Positions 8,901-17,216 of a stretch of DNA of 17,216 nt are shown piece after piece. The stretch is taken from contig BBXU01000557.1 in NCBI GenBank assembly GCA_001598975.1, positions 1 through 17,216 of the forward strand. The letters are read 5' to 3'. The position numbers and the translations under genes were made by a program. A model generated the notes under the pieces. It did no database searches, was not told the origin of the DNA, and was given only the letters and a program-made list of their open reading frames with translations. Numbering within the stretch: the first letter of the stretch is position 1; the number at the start of each line of letters is the position of its first letter. Source of the stretch: Parachlorella kessleri (Eukaryota; Chlorophyta; Trebouxiophyceae; Chlorellales; Chlorellaceae).

Positions 8901-11900
8901 ACCCCGCTCGCGCTCACCCTGCAGTGATCAGCAAGGGTTAGCTAGCACTCCTATCTCTATTTCGGCTTGTGTGCTGCCGTGCTGGTGATAGCTTGTACCA
9001 AAAAGTGCACGAGTACCAAGAAGTGCACGTCCATAGCTACTTGCAGAACGACAATCAGTTTTGCAAGGGTCATTCAACCAATTAGTCACTTGGATGGCCT
9101 GCCCACGTTGGAATGGGGACAAGAGGTCAGGGCAAAGGTCAGCAGCACCTGGGTGGCGTGCTTGTCATTGCCTATGGTAATCTTCTTCTCATATTGGTCT
9201 TTGAAGGTGCGGGCATCCCCAAGAAGACCCTGCAAAAGGGGGGGGCCCAGGGCCATTTATACCATAAAAGCATGCCTTCCCTGAAACACCCCAGGTACAG
9301 CCACCCCCCTTCCCGCCTTCCCAAGCCACCTTCCCAAGCCACCTTCCACAAGTCACCCTCAGGTACACGCCCTTCCCAGGTCAACCCTCTGGTATTTCCA
9401 GTTGGTAATATATACACACAGACCAAGTCCACCCCAGGTACACCCACTCTTACTAACTTTCGTTATGTACATGGTTGATTACTGCCTATGTGTTTGCACA
9501 GCTTATTCCCCCATTTTCAATCTGCCTTCTGACTGACACAGCTGCCACCTGCCAAATTGCTGTCTAACCCATTCCTGTGACGTGCTTTTCCATCTTAAAA
9601 GCATGCCTCAACCTCAATTTCATGGAAATCACAGTACTCCCCAAACATGGACCACAGCACAGACACGAGGGCTTCCACCAACAGTGTCTAAGCACAAGAC
9701 TGCCTACACCCACTTTTTTGCTCACACTTACCGGGCAGGCAAAGTCGAAGAGCGTGTGCATCTCCTGCAGGTTGTTCTGGATGGGCGTGCCGCTGATGAT
9801 CACCCGGATGCGAGCAGGGATGGCATCCAGGTGCTTCCGCAGCTGCATGCGCGGGTTCTTGATCTTGTGGCCCTGCAGCCAGGCAGGGCGCAATGTCTCA
9901 GTGGTGTGCTCAGTTGAACCATCTGTAGGACAGGTCATGATGCAAAGCTGTTCATGATTATGCTCGTTGCGGTTGGGTGCCAGATGTTTCCCAGGCAGCC
10001 CCAAGAAAGTGTGCCATCTCCTTGGCGAGGCACATGGCATCAGCACACACCTCATCTAGGATCATCACATCCCATAATGCGCCCTCATCAGGGTCGTGTT
10101 CTTCTGAGGCAGACAGCGCCTCAGAGTTGTGCAGCACCATGCCATAGGTTGTCAGCAGCACCCCCCGCTGCCGATACACGCGGTCCAGGCAGCGCTGCCT
10201 GTGGCAGAGAAGCAGCGACCAGGTTTTCCGAGTATGCAGGGCTTCAGTAGGTCTAGCATGAGTTCCCTTGCAAGCTGTGCATTGCATACAAACGACGGCA
10301 ACCAGCGTGATTGATCATTCCCTGGCACTACCAGTAACCCCACACCAAGGCCACATGAAGCTGCTGCGCTGCCAAGTTCTGGTCGGTCTGGACGCAGCTG
10401 GTTTTGAGCGCTGCCCCTTCGCCCGCAATGGAGGCGCCCCGGGCTGCCTCAAACACATAGAAGCGTCCCGACCATGATGTGGTACTCGTACCTCTCACTC
10501 TCTGTGCCAAAGAACTCATGTGTTATCCGGCCCACGCCACACACCCCAAGCTCCTTGGCCCAGTGAGCAAGCAACGTCTTGGGCGCGATCACCATGGCAC
10601 GCCTGCAGCAGACATGCACATATAGCAGCAGCATTGAGGCAAGCTGCTAATGTGTGCTTCTCCACTGCCTTGGCAACAGGCTCATGCGACACAAGAGTTC
10701 ACGGGTGTTGTAAGCCTGACGTCTGTGTGATAAGGCATCCGCACACCTAGCATATGCATAGGAGGAGGCCACATGGCTCCTCACCTGATCAGCTTGCACT
10801 GCAACAGCCCCGCCAGGAAGGCCGAGCATTGCATTGTCTGCATAGCAGGGCAAGGAAGGTAGTCAGCATCGTTCAAAACTGCAACAGAGCGCTGCCTTCC
10901 ATCCTGATTTCGCCCGTTTTGAGCCTGCAGAAGCCGTGTGTGCAATAAAAAGCACAATGTGAGACACTCACCTTGCCCAACCCCATATCATCTGCCAGGA
11001 TGCCGCCAGAGCCGGTCTCTTGCAGCCGCCACAGCCACTTGACACCGTCCACCTGGTGGGCGTACAGCTTCTTGGCCAGCTCCCCACTGAAGCAGACAGA
11101 AGGCACTTCCATCGCAGGCAACCTCGGTGTGCAAAACAATACACCATTACGCCAACCCAATCACTCCTGGACACTGCCTACGTCGCATTGCTTAGATGCA
11201 TGGCAGTGGGCAGCATGGTCTTGCCCAGGTCTGTAGCTCACTGCAGGCCTTGAACTGCAAGTATCACAGACACCATGTCGGGCGCGCGTCCCACAGCACA
11301 CACCCCAGCTTGAACTGCCCTCTTTCCCCCAGAGTCAGGCATTCAGCATCCTCCGCCTCCTCCTCCTCCTCCTCCTCACTGCTGTCATGCTGCGGCTGGC
11401 GCTGCGGCAGCGGCGGCTTGCGTGACACATGCACAGCTGGCAACCGCAGCGGCTGCTCAGGAGGCTTTGAAGCAGGGCGGTGGTTGATGCTCAAGCCGCC
11501 CAGCTGGGCAGCCAGATCGTCACTGCCATCCCGCTGTGGCCGGGCAGGCCTTCCCAGGTCTCCCTGCTTCATCAGGCGCCCCAGCGGTTTGACAGGCGCT
11601 AAGCCGCCCCTGCTGTGGTTGCTGTCACCGCTGTTGGAAGCCCTGTTCTCGCCGCCGCCAGTTCCGCTACTGTCCTCCTCGTCAGATGAATCGTCAAGAA
11701 GAACGACCTGCTGCGCCGCCCTGTCAGCTGGGACCTTGACTCCAAAGGCGGCAGGCACCTTGAAACCACTGTAGCCGCCCTCGTCCTCAGAGGAGTCCTC
11801 CAACCCTGCTATGCCTTTGGGCCCCTGTAGGGTCCGCCTCTTGGCAATCAGGTCCAGAAGAGCGACCTTCCTGCTGCGTTCAGCCTGATTGGCTTCACTT

Positions 11901-11923
11901 AGGGCAGCTTGCCGAGCTGACAT
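2786..11923 (-). CDS. SNF2-family DNA translocase, ERCC6L/PICH-CHR24 type
   Basis: Twenty-two exons join in phase to 1386 residues; exon coordinates are given in the part entries that follow. The ATG lies at 11921-11923 and the TAG at 2786-2788. The protein should couple ATP hydrolysis to double-stranded DNA translocation in the nucleus. The ERCC6L/PICH-CHR24 assignment rests on [13 protein letters not shown] (D in place of the usual E), [26 protein letters not shown], the IAPFFLRR block, [14 protein letters not shown] and [11 protein letters not shown]. It also rests on the post-helicase blocks [29 protein letters not shown] and LPDGGAK, which follow plant CHR24. PICH binds ultrafine anaphase bridges; CHR24 of Arabidopsis has been linked to recombination. 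Catalytic residues are intact (K245, D348, E349, R750, R753). Human-like TPR modules are not seen. CSB/RAD26 is the next best family, but the C-terminal blocks argue against it. Confidence 0.9.
2933..3259 (-). other. Intron 21 of the SNF2 gene
   Basis: This 327-base intron has donor GTTGGT and acceptor CGCAG. I see no gene, RNA or mobile element inside it. An A-run at about 3107-3115 (+ strand) is the only simple-sequence feature. Confidence 0.7.
3260..4340 (-). other. SNF2 disordered C-terminal exon 21 with LPDGGAK and SIM
   Basis: This single large exon encodes residues 978-1338. It opens with a coiled coil ([15 protein letters not shown]), then [20 protein letters not shown] (about 996-1015), a motif shared with plant CHR24 C-termini. 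The rest is low-complexity Ser/Ala/Gly/Pro/Gln sequence, likely disordered, coded by many CTG/CAG-type runs. Inside it is VIELMSDEE at residues 1229-1237, a strong SUMO-interacting-motif shape. It ends with a Lys-rich helix ([19 protein letters not shown]). The donor is GTTGGT after AAG at 3260. Confidence 0.75.
4592..5782 (-). other. SNF2 conserved post-helicase region (exons 17-20)
   Basis: Exons are 5714-5782, 5341-5491, 4951-5142 and 4592-4775. They encode residues 780-978. The blocks [49 protein letters not shown] and [12 protein letters not shown] occur in the order known for CHR24/ERCC6L-like proteins. A glycine-rich stretch and [18 protein letters not shown] follow. The 3' end of exon 19 is the least certain boundary: the phase-correct donor GTGGGT at 4950 was chosen. 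Confidence 0.75.
6071..6494 (-). other. Intron 15 of the SNF2 gene
   Basis: This 424-base intron has donor GTGAGG and acceptor ATGCAG, between motif VI and [10 protein letters not shown] second acceptor-like site (TTTTTGCAG, near 6098-6106) is better in pyrimidines but breaks the frame, so the downstream one was chosen. Nothing else is recognised inside it. Confidence 0.7.
7134..7159. repeat. 13-bp tandem duplication in SNF2 intron 13
   Basis: AGTCACAGCCCAA occurs twice head to tail without mismatch (7134-7146 and 7147-7159), inside the intron between motif IV and the LNILEAAI exon. It is probably a local replication slippage product. Confidence 0.75.
7565..8629 (-). other. SNF2 inter-lobe region (exons 9-12)
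   Basis: Exons are 8488-8629, 8198-8336, 7828-7971 and 7565-7645. They encode residues 456-624. A low-complexity Ala/Ser/Thr stretch leads into [20 protein letters not shown], the usual start of the region between lobes. Next come AFLNSDSV and [11 protein letters not shown] (residues about 525-535), a standard SNF2 landmark. After RAEKG an acidic and basic disordered linker follows ([17 protein letters not shown]), then DWWDWAKEG. The last exon can end at 7565 (donor GTAGGT) and join 7407, or end three codons earlier at GAG/GTGCAC and join 7400. Both keep the frame. Confidence 0.8.
8995..9030. repeat. 18-bp imperfect tandem duplication in SNF2 intron 7
   Basis: GTACCAAAAAGTGCACGA (8995-9012) is followed directly by a copy with two differences (9013-9030). 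Each copy includes the palindrome GTGCAC. The repeat is intronic and no function is evident. Confidence 0.75.
9230..9731 (-). other. Intron 6 of the SNF2 gene, longest of this gene
   Basis: At 502 bases this is the longest intron in the window. On the transcribed sense strand it is G-rich in the middle and ends with a run of C and T bases before GCAG, an unusually strong polypyrimidine tract (the run of G on + at 9238-9245). It holds a short tandem repeat (separate entry) and no coding signal. Confidence 0.7.
9316..9347. repeat. 13-bp tandem duplication in SNF2 intron 6
   Basis: The unit CCTTCCCAAGCCA occurs at 9316-9328 and 9329-9341 without mismatch, followed by a partial third copy (CCTTCC). 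Related GGTACA-type fragments recur nearby (9294, 9361, 9435), suggesting a degraded longer repeat. Confidence 0.75.
11304..11923 (-). other. SNF2 protein N-terminal acidic tail (exon 1)
   Basis: Exon 1 encodes residues 1-206, mostly disordered. A short helical, basic start (about residues 9-31) is followed by three acidic Ser/Asp/Glu clusters: EDSSEDEGG at about 42-50, DDSSDEED at about 77-84, and [15 protein letters not shown] near 182-196. All look like casein-kinase-2-type sites. [12 protein letters not shown] (residues 73-84) has the form of a SUMO-interacting motif: a hydrophobic core followed by acidic, phosphorylatable residues. The final [10 protein letters not shown] resembles the segment just before the ATPase core in CHR24-like proteins. 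The exon ends in phase 2 at the donor GTGTGT. Confidence 0.75.
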
Positions 11924-12313
11924 TTGGACTACATGCAGAGAAACTGCAGCCCTTTACTTTCATTCAACCTTACAGGAATTGTTTTTTATGCTCGAATATG
12001 GTTCTCCGAGACGCTTTGGCCTTCAAATACAACCCTGCTGTGAGTGAGGTGGCAGCGCAAGGCGCTGGTCTTTAGATCGATTAGCCTGCGAGTGGTACAG
12101 GCACAAACGAAGGCAATGCACATAGCACGCTTATATCTTTGCAAGAACCCACTAAAACTCGGCATGTCATGATCAGTTCGCAAGCGGACCTGGCTACAGC
12201 TCGTGCCCCTTGGGCTGCAAACGAGTAGTACCTTCATATCGAGCAGTGGACAGAGGCACGGCTGGGGTGACCCAGGGCGTTAGACGGGGGCCACCCCTTT
12301 GGGCCAGCTGGCC
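11924..12313. promoter_or_regulatory. Divergent (bidirectional) promoter region
   Basis: This 390-base gap lies between two start codons that face away from each other: SNF2 on - and the NELF-C-like gene on +. It must hold both 5' UTRs and both promoters. On the - strand a TATA-like CATAAAAAA (about 11982-11990) sits roughly 60 bases before the SNF2 ATG. No clear TATA box precedes the + gene. The + start at 12314 has a GCCATGG context, a good match to the eukaryotic initiation consensus. No coding signal is seen between. Confidence 0.55.
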
Positions 12314-15300
12314 ATGGAGCAGCAGGAGGGGGCGGAGGAGGGCCCAGCTGAGGAGGGTGCTGCCGAGGCTGATGGCCTCCATGCAGACCAAGCAGCAGTA
12401 CCCCAGCATTTGCCCGAGGTTGAGGCGGCTGACCACATGCCAGCGACAGTCGAGCAGCAGCAGCAGCCTGCTGCTGACAGTCACGGCCACCAGGCACCTG
12501 AGGACCCCCGGCCAGAGCACCAGCACCAGCAAGTGGATGACCATCAGGGGCTCCCTGCTGATGGTGAAGCAGGCTATCAGGGTTACAATGGGGAGGCAGC
12601 CCAGCCCGATCCGTCGTCCAAACTGAACGAGCTGGAGGCGTTCCTGCGGCAGCCGGATGCCGTGATGGAGCCCAACATCATGGACCGCCTGCGGGAGTAT
12701 GTGATGGCGCATGGCCACCCACAGCAGGCGGTGGAGTACCTGACTGACAGCTACGTGGGTGAGTAAGTGACGGCCGGGTGGCTTTGCGCAAGGGTAAGTG
12801 GACGCGGGGTGGCTTTGCATGGTGCTGGATAGGCAGGTTGTGAACCTGGCCTGACTGCAGAGCATGGAGGGTGCTGTCTGGCGAGCCATCAGGATCCTGG
12901 GGCCCCTGATCATGGGTGCGTGACTTATGTGGCAGGGACAGCTTGGCCGGTGATTTATTCGTGGTCCTCTTATGCCCGGTCGGGGACCATTTCTGCAACC
13001 CAGTTGAACCTGCCTTCCTGGAATGCTGACTGGCTCCCTACCTGCAGGTTACGCCCAGATGGCCAGCCTGGTGTGTGCCTGGCTGAAACTGACGGACGAG
13101 GACGCCCAAGGGGGCGCAGCAGCGGCAGCCGAGCCGGGGGGCCATGCAGGGCCGCCGTCAAAGAAGCAGCGGCTGGACGAGGCTTTCTACCTGCGGGTGG
13201 GTGGGTGGAGCGCGAGGTGTGCCATTTCGATTGTTGCAGGTAGCGTTAGCTCTCATTAGCATGCCCCTGCAGCGCCTGTGTGGCGCATGTTGCCGTCCTC
13301 GTAACGTGATGGAATGGTAACCTTGGGGCCTGCCAGATACCGGCCTCGACTCGGCTGACATGAACACTTGGTTGGATACTACAAACCTACCTCACGGGAG
13401 CTCCTTTGTAAGCAAGCCTGGGCAGCCACAAAGACATCTGGTGCTTGCTGCAGCAACTGGCAAAGGAGAGGTTTGACCCACAACGCTTTGCTGGCATCTT
13501 CTCGTCTGGGGGCAGCGGGGCGCCACAGTGGCTGAACGGCCTCATAGCAGAAAAAGGTGTGGTGCGAAAAACGTTTGTCTAGTAGAGAAACAAAGAGCTA
13601 CAAAGAGCAAGCTTCATGCTGGGTGGCTCTTATTGCTGGCTCCGTTTGGGATGTGATCCACCATGATGTTGGACAGCACTCTTAGCTAGCCTGGAAACGA
13701 ATGAAGAGACTCCCAAGGCCGGCCAGTAGCTATAGCCGTAGCTGCATGCGCGTAAGTGCAAAAAGGGTAAGCCAACCAATGTCTGGCATTATCGTCTGCC
13801 TGCAGAGGGGCGGCAGCTCATCTATGAGCTCTCGGCCCAGTACAAGAATTCCCTGCTGCTGAACTTTGCCATTCAGAAGATCCTCATGCAGCCAGGTAAG
13901 CAGCTGGTAGTACTGACATAACCTTGCGGCTCAAAGTGGTTGCCACGGCCCAGGCAACCTGGCCTGAGTGGGTCCCCATTTGATTTGGTAGGTTAAAGCT
14001 GCTGGCGCAGGCCACGATTGGCCAGCTCGGCTGCTTTGCATGATTGCTCTTCCCCGGTACAAAGACGCGGCGCCCTGTCAAATGGACGTTGTGGCATAGG
14101 CGGCCTAAGAATGATCCGTGCAACATCTCAGTGTCCCGTGACACTGTAGGCCGCGAGCAGGAGGTGGCGGCAGTGGGCAGCTCCTTGGCCGGCTTCTTTG
14201 GCGTTTTCCACCGCCTGCTGGCCGCCCGCCTCAAGGAGGCCACGCAGGCGGGGGAGCGGCAGCTGCACAGCCTGTGCGAAGAGCTTAAGGTGGGCGATGG
14301 GGGCTGGCAGACTGCTTTGACATGATGTGCAATAGGGTGCCTTCGGGGTAGTGATGCTGGAGTGTGGGACACCTCCCTCCTTGCCAACGCATGGACAAAG
14401 AGGGAATATAGGCTTGACCCAATTCATTCCTAACTTCCTTCTTGCGTAACTGCTAACCTGAATGCCGCCCCGAGGGCCCACTGCATGCAGTGTGGCAGCT
14501 GCAGTTGAGAACACTCGCAGCACCACGCGCTTGAGGTTGTGAAGGACATGGGCATCCTAGGAGTACCCTCGGTTGTAATGACAAAGATGCAAGTCTCAAC
14601 AAGTACAGTGGACCCAGGGGTGGGAGGACCAAGCCCAGCGTAACGCTTGGCCTGCCTGCTGGCTGCCCACCCACGCAGGACAGCTGCTGCCAGAGCCAGC
14701 ACACCTACGTGCATGCACAGCTGCTGCTGCGGGAGCTGTCGCGGCATCCCAGGGGGGCACGCTTCCGCAGACTCTCACAGGTACGCACACATGATTAGGT
14801 TACCTTTCCTGATGGCATGAGGATGGCATGCGCATGAGCCTAGGGCCTGGCTGAGCCTCAGCAGACGGTATTGTACACCAGCTTCCCGGTGCAGCAGCGG
14901 TGACGAGAAAGTTTGGCGTATGCCTTGGAGCACCCATATGGGAGATTGTATCTGGTAAGGGTACCAGGTAGTGCGCACAGAGAGATGGGGGCGGACTGTA
15001 CTGACAGGCTGGATGCAAGTATGCTCCCGACTGTTCGTCTGATTGGGCGTGTGCAGGAGCTGGAGCTGCATGCGGCAGCCCAGCAGGGCGGCGTGGTCTG
15101 GCGGATGCGGCAATGGTTGCAGGACCCAGGTGGGCCGAGCGTTGGGCTGTGCAACACTGACTTGCGTCTGCCATTGCTACTCGCAGACCCGACCTGGGAG
15201 GAGTTGGGTGCGCCGGGCATAGACATGCTTGCTGATCCTCGTTGCCTCAGGCGTTTTCACAAGAAGATCACTATCTTGGCTCAAATCGAGCGAAATTGGC

Positions 15301-17196
15301 AACCTACATTTGCGGAAGCGTGCAGCAGGGTGTACCTTGGTCTACGCTTTCAGCGCTAGCTCATGCCTGCAGGCATGTCCCCAGCGGATAGCCAGGCCTC
15401 CAGCCTGCTGTGCGACCTGCTGGCAGGGGCGGCCGCCGGGGGCGCCACCTCCACCTCCGAGATCATCAAGCTGCACCAAATGTACTCCCCGCAAGGCCAG
15501 GTCTGTTGCGGCATGTGCTGATGAAGAGCTGGTGCGATATGCCAAGGCATGCCCTGTGTGGGCGGGTGGGCAGTGATGGCTGCTGTGGTGTGTGTGGGGA
15601 GTGGAGTGGGACAGCTGACCTACAGGCAGGCCCTACAGCGGCAGTTAGCCTTGGCAACACGCCTGTCTGCATGTGGGGCATGGACGCAGGCACGTGAGCG
15701 GTTGAGGGTGGGTGACTACTTCCAACAACCATGTGTTATGCGGGGGCTGTCAGCCCAGCTCGCTAGCCCCCCGCTGACAAATGCCCCTGGCTCGCCCTCC
15801 GTTCCCACTTCGCCCTTCACTTGTGGGGTGTACAGTCCCCCCCTCCCTCCTGGGACACCAGTGTGCAACTATGAGGTCCAAGCGGCACATGTACTTAATA
15901 CACACATATTCTGCCTCGCCCCCCTCACGTGCAGGCGGCGCCTCCTTCCATCCACCTCCTGCGCCACCCCCGGGTGTTTGAGGTGCTCTTGCAAGGCTTG
16001 TTTCACCCGGGGCGGCAGCTGGGCCCTGACGCTCAGCAGGCGTACATCACCCTGCTCAGCCTGGCAGCAGCAGCCAGGGACGACAGGTCAGCCAGCGGGT
16101 CTCCTCCGGTCTTCCCGCTTCTACTCGCCCTCACCCCTGAACCCTGACCCCTGAATGCACCAGTGACTCCGCTTTAACTTTGGCGCCGACTGCACTTTGT
16201 GCTCATTGACTGGCTTGCTGGGGCTGTCTGTGCATGCCCTCGATACTGCTGCGTGCATTGTGACACTGGTAGAGCGCCTGCAGGGGCGGCATTGGCATGC
16301 CCTGGGTTGCAGCGCTCCACCAGAACCTGTGCAATGCTTCGTTGCACTGGAACCTACGCCGCACGCTGCAAGCATCACAGTGGGCAGTGTGTGAGTCCCT
16401 AATGCGTACCGGTCACCCATTGCCGTCGCATGCCGTCTCCACGTAGAGGGCCTGGCCTATGCGTGTTTGCCACTGCGCAAGCCGCCGTCCTGCGTGCGCC
16501 CTGCAGAGCCTCGGACGGCGGCCTGGACTTATCAGCGGTCGCAGGCACTCGTGCCGCGCTGGAGACGGCCGCCAGCGTGAGCTACAGGGCCCTCCTGGAC
16601 CAGAAAGTCTCACAAGAGGAGGTGGCCGCGGCGGGGGAGGCGGTGCAATACCCATGCTGCGCGGCAGGTGGGCGTCAGGCAGTGCATGGCCCTGGCACTG
16701 TATGTGTGGCGAGCAGCAAAGGAAACTCCCCAGGGGTCCCTGCTTGCATGGTGTGCTGCCTGCTTGGGGCTCATGCGCATGTGCCTGCTTCACCTTTTGG
16801 ATTGCGGAGCATGGCAACCGAGCGGAGGGGATGTACGGTGGGCGCATGTAAGGTGATGCAGGCTCCAGCGGCACACAAACAGCCCCCAGCTGGACAGCAG
16901 CAAGGGGAATCGCGGCTGGGGGCCATAGGTGTGCTGGGTGGAACCTGCACCTGTGGCTGGCTTGGTGAAGCTTGCCCTCCCCTGCCTTGCCGCCCGGGGT
17001 TGTGCCAGGGGCTTGGAGTATGGGCTGGCCACCCACCCTTGGTTGGCTGGTGGCGCCTGCAGGCGTGTTGCACATTATGGGCGTGCAGCTGACGCGGCAG
17101 GACTACTGGCAGCAGTCCTACCACCTGGTCAAGTCGCCGCCCTTCCTGGTGCTGCTCTACCACGTGGTTGCGCACCAGCCACTGCTGCACGACAAG
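12314..17196 (+). CDS. Negative elongation factor C/D (TH1 family) homologue, partial
   Basis: Eleven exons join in phase to 559 residues: 12314-12758, 13048-13196, 13454-13556, 13806-13895, 14150-14289, 14679-14780, 15057-15129, 15373-15500, 15935-16086, 16507-16667 and 17063-17196. The gene continues past the window. After an acidic, Gln/His-rich N-terminus (about 1-100), TH1 landmarks appear in order: MDRLREYVMAHGHPQQAVEY, YVGYAQMASLVCAWL (147-161), ERFDPQRFAGIF (203-214), YKNSLLLNFAIQKIL, GFFGVFHRLLAARL, HTYVHAQLLLREL (317-329), GMSPAD, LLRHPRVFEVLLQGLFHPGR, LETAASVSYRALL and GVLHIMGVQL. In animals NELF-C/D is a HEAT-like scaffold that binds NELF-A and NELF-B, and the complex holds RNA polymerase II in promoter-proximal pausing. 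Known members are about 580-590 residues; the C-terminal part is missing only because the window ends. Family assignment is firm; whether a full NELF exists is unknown. Confidence 0.9.
14290..14678 (+). other. Intron 5 of the NELF-C-like gene
   Basis: This 389-base intron has donor GTGGGC and acceptor CACGCAG. The joined protein (SLCEELK then DSCCQSQHTY) keeps a spacing like that of known TH1 proteins, so no exon seems to be missing. Nothing else is recognised. Confidence 0.65.
15187..15207 (+). other. Candidate 21-nt microexon of the NELF-C-like gene
   Basis: Within the intron 15130-15372 lies an acceptor (CTCGCAG, ending 15186) and a donor (GTGCGC at 15208). They enclose 21 bases of matching phase on both sides. 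Inclusion would add DPTWEEL between QWLQD-P and GMSPAD, where animal TH1 proteins have extra residues. The exon may be constitutive, alternative or fortuitous. Confidence 0.3.
15501..15934 (+). other. Intron 8 of the NELF-C-like gene
   Basis: This 434-base intron has donor GTCTGT and acceptor ACGTGCAG after a C/T-rich stretch. The protein joins HQMYSPQGQ to AAPPSIHLL, collinear with the TH1 family. No other feature is seen. Confidence 0.65.
16087..16506 (+). other. Intron 9 of the NELF-C-like gene
   Basis: This 420-base intron has donor GTCAGC and acceptor CCTGCAG. It joins AAARDD-R to ASDGGLDLSAV. No RNA or mobile element is recognised in it. Confidence 0.65.
16668..17062 (+). other. Intron 10 of the NELF-C-like gene
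   Basis: This 395-base intron has donor GTGGGC and acceptor CCTGCAG. It is open in the frame of exon 10, so retention would extend the protein without an early stop until the frame shifts at exon 11. The spliced join CCAAGVLHIMGVQL matches TH1 proteins, so splicing is the sound reading. Confidence 0.65.
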
Positions 17197-17216
17197 GTGT
17201 GTGTGTGTGGTGGGGG
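17197..17216 (+). other. Start of intron 11, cut by the window edge
   Basis: A GT-repeat donor (GTGTGTGTG) follows LLHDK at the end of exon 11. The remaining exons, expected to encode the last part of the TH1 domain, lie beyond the right edge. Confidence 0.7.

Larger units (their letters stand above)
8821..11086 (-). other. SNF2 ATPase lobe 1 (exons 2-8)
   Basis: Exons are 10972-11086, 10785-10837, 10492-10602, 10051-10198, 9732-9872, 9149-9229 and 8821-8918. They encode residues 207-456. Motif Q-like [15 protein letters not shown] is at 211-225, motif I DDMGLGKT at 239-246, motif Ia [11 protein letters not shown] at 267-277, a [10 protein letters not shown] block near 311-320, motif II DEGH at 348-351, and motif [11 protein letters not shown] at 376-383. 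[14 protein letters not shown] lies at 440-453. Two introns cut catalytic motifs exactly: between K245 and T246, and between E349 and G350. Confidence 0.9.

Noticed and set aside
2786..11923. Reading the SNF2 gene as CSB/ERCC6 or as a DDM1-type remodeller
   Set aside because: DDMGLGKT, LFDFAC, FRYFTQQELRDLF and the C-terminal LPDGGAK block point to the ERCC6L/CHR24 group, and no CSB ubiquitin-binding end is visible.
12194..12913. 239-codon open frame on - over exon 1 of the NELF-C-like gene
   Set aside because: It is antisense to an exon with clear TH1 homology, crosses its splice site and the divergent promoter, and has no recognisable domain.
14913..15359. 148-codon open frame on + as a separate gene
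   Set aside because: It only contains exon 7 of the NELF-C-like gene plus flanking intron sequence that happens to be open.
16413..17075. 220-codon open frames on both strands
   Set aside because: The + frame is exon 10 read through its donor into the intron; the - frame has no motif. Both reflect low stop density in GC-rich DNA.
1..17216. Bacterial operon, CRISPR array, transposon or virus
   Set aside because: The genes are split by numerous GT-AG introns, no regular spacer-repeat array or terminal inverted repeat was seen, and no transposase, reverse transcriptase or capsid-like frame was found.
1..17216. tRNA, rRNA or other structured RNA genes
   Set aside because: I noticed no tRNA-like A/B-box pairs or rRNA segments in introns or intergenic parts, though a covariance search was not possible.

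Overview
The window is eukaryotic nuclear DNA. It is GC-rich and gene-dense, with many short GT-AG introns of roughly 130-500 bases and proteins rich in Ala, Gln, Gly and Ser runs. The largest gene most resembles the plant CHR24 class of SNF2 proteins. Together this suggests a unicellular green alga, perhaps a trebouxiophyte. The lineage is an inference from gene content and style. There is no sign of a bacterial operon, CRISPR array, transposon or virus. Homology statements rest on recalled family motifs, not on database searches.

Layout: 1-1056 is unassigned upstream sequence. A five-exon BTB/POZ-domain gene on + (1057-2694) ends 91 bases from the stop codon of a 22-exon SNF2-family ATPase on - (11923 down to 2786), so the two genes converge. 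The ATPase model splices in phase through all 22 exons to 1386 residues, keeps every helicase motif, and looks like an ERCC6L/PICH-CHR24-type DNA translocase. It carries two SUMO-interacting-motif-like sequences.

A 390-base divergent intergenic region (11924-12313) separates the ATPase from a + strand gene starting at 12314 that runs off the right edge. Its eleven visible exons encode 559 residues that closely follow the TH1 family, the NELF-C/D subunit of the negative elongation factor that pauses RNA polymerase II. NELF is known mainly from animals and some protists and is generally said to be missing from land-plant models and yeasts, so a TH1/NELF-C gene in a green-alga-like genome is the most notable observation here.

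How the genes may work together: the divergent pair couples a chromatin or DNA translocase with a transcription-pausing subunit, both nuclear, and they may share a bidirectional promoter. The BTB protein is probably a CUL3 ubiquitin-ligase adaptor or a scaffold. No pathway linking all three can be read from the sequence.
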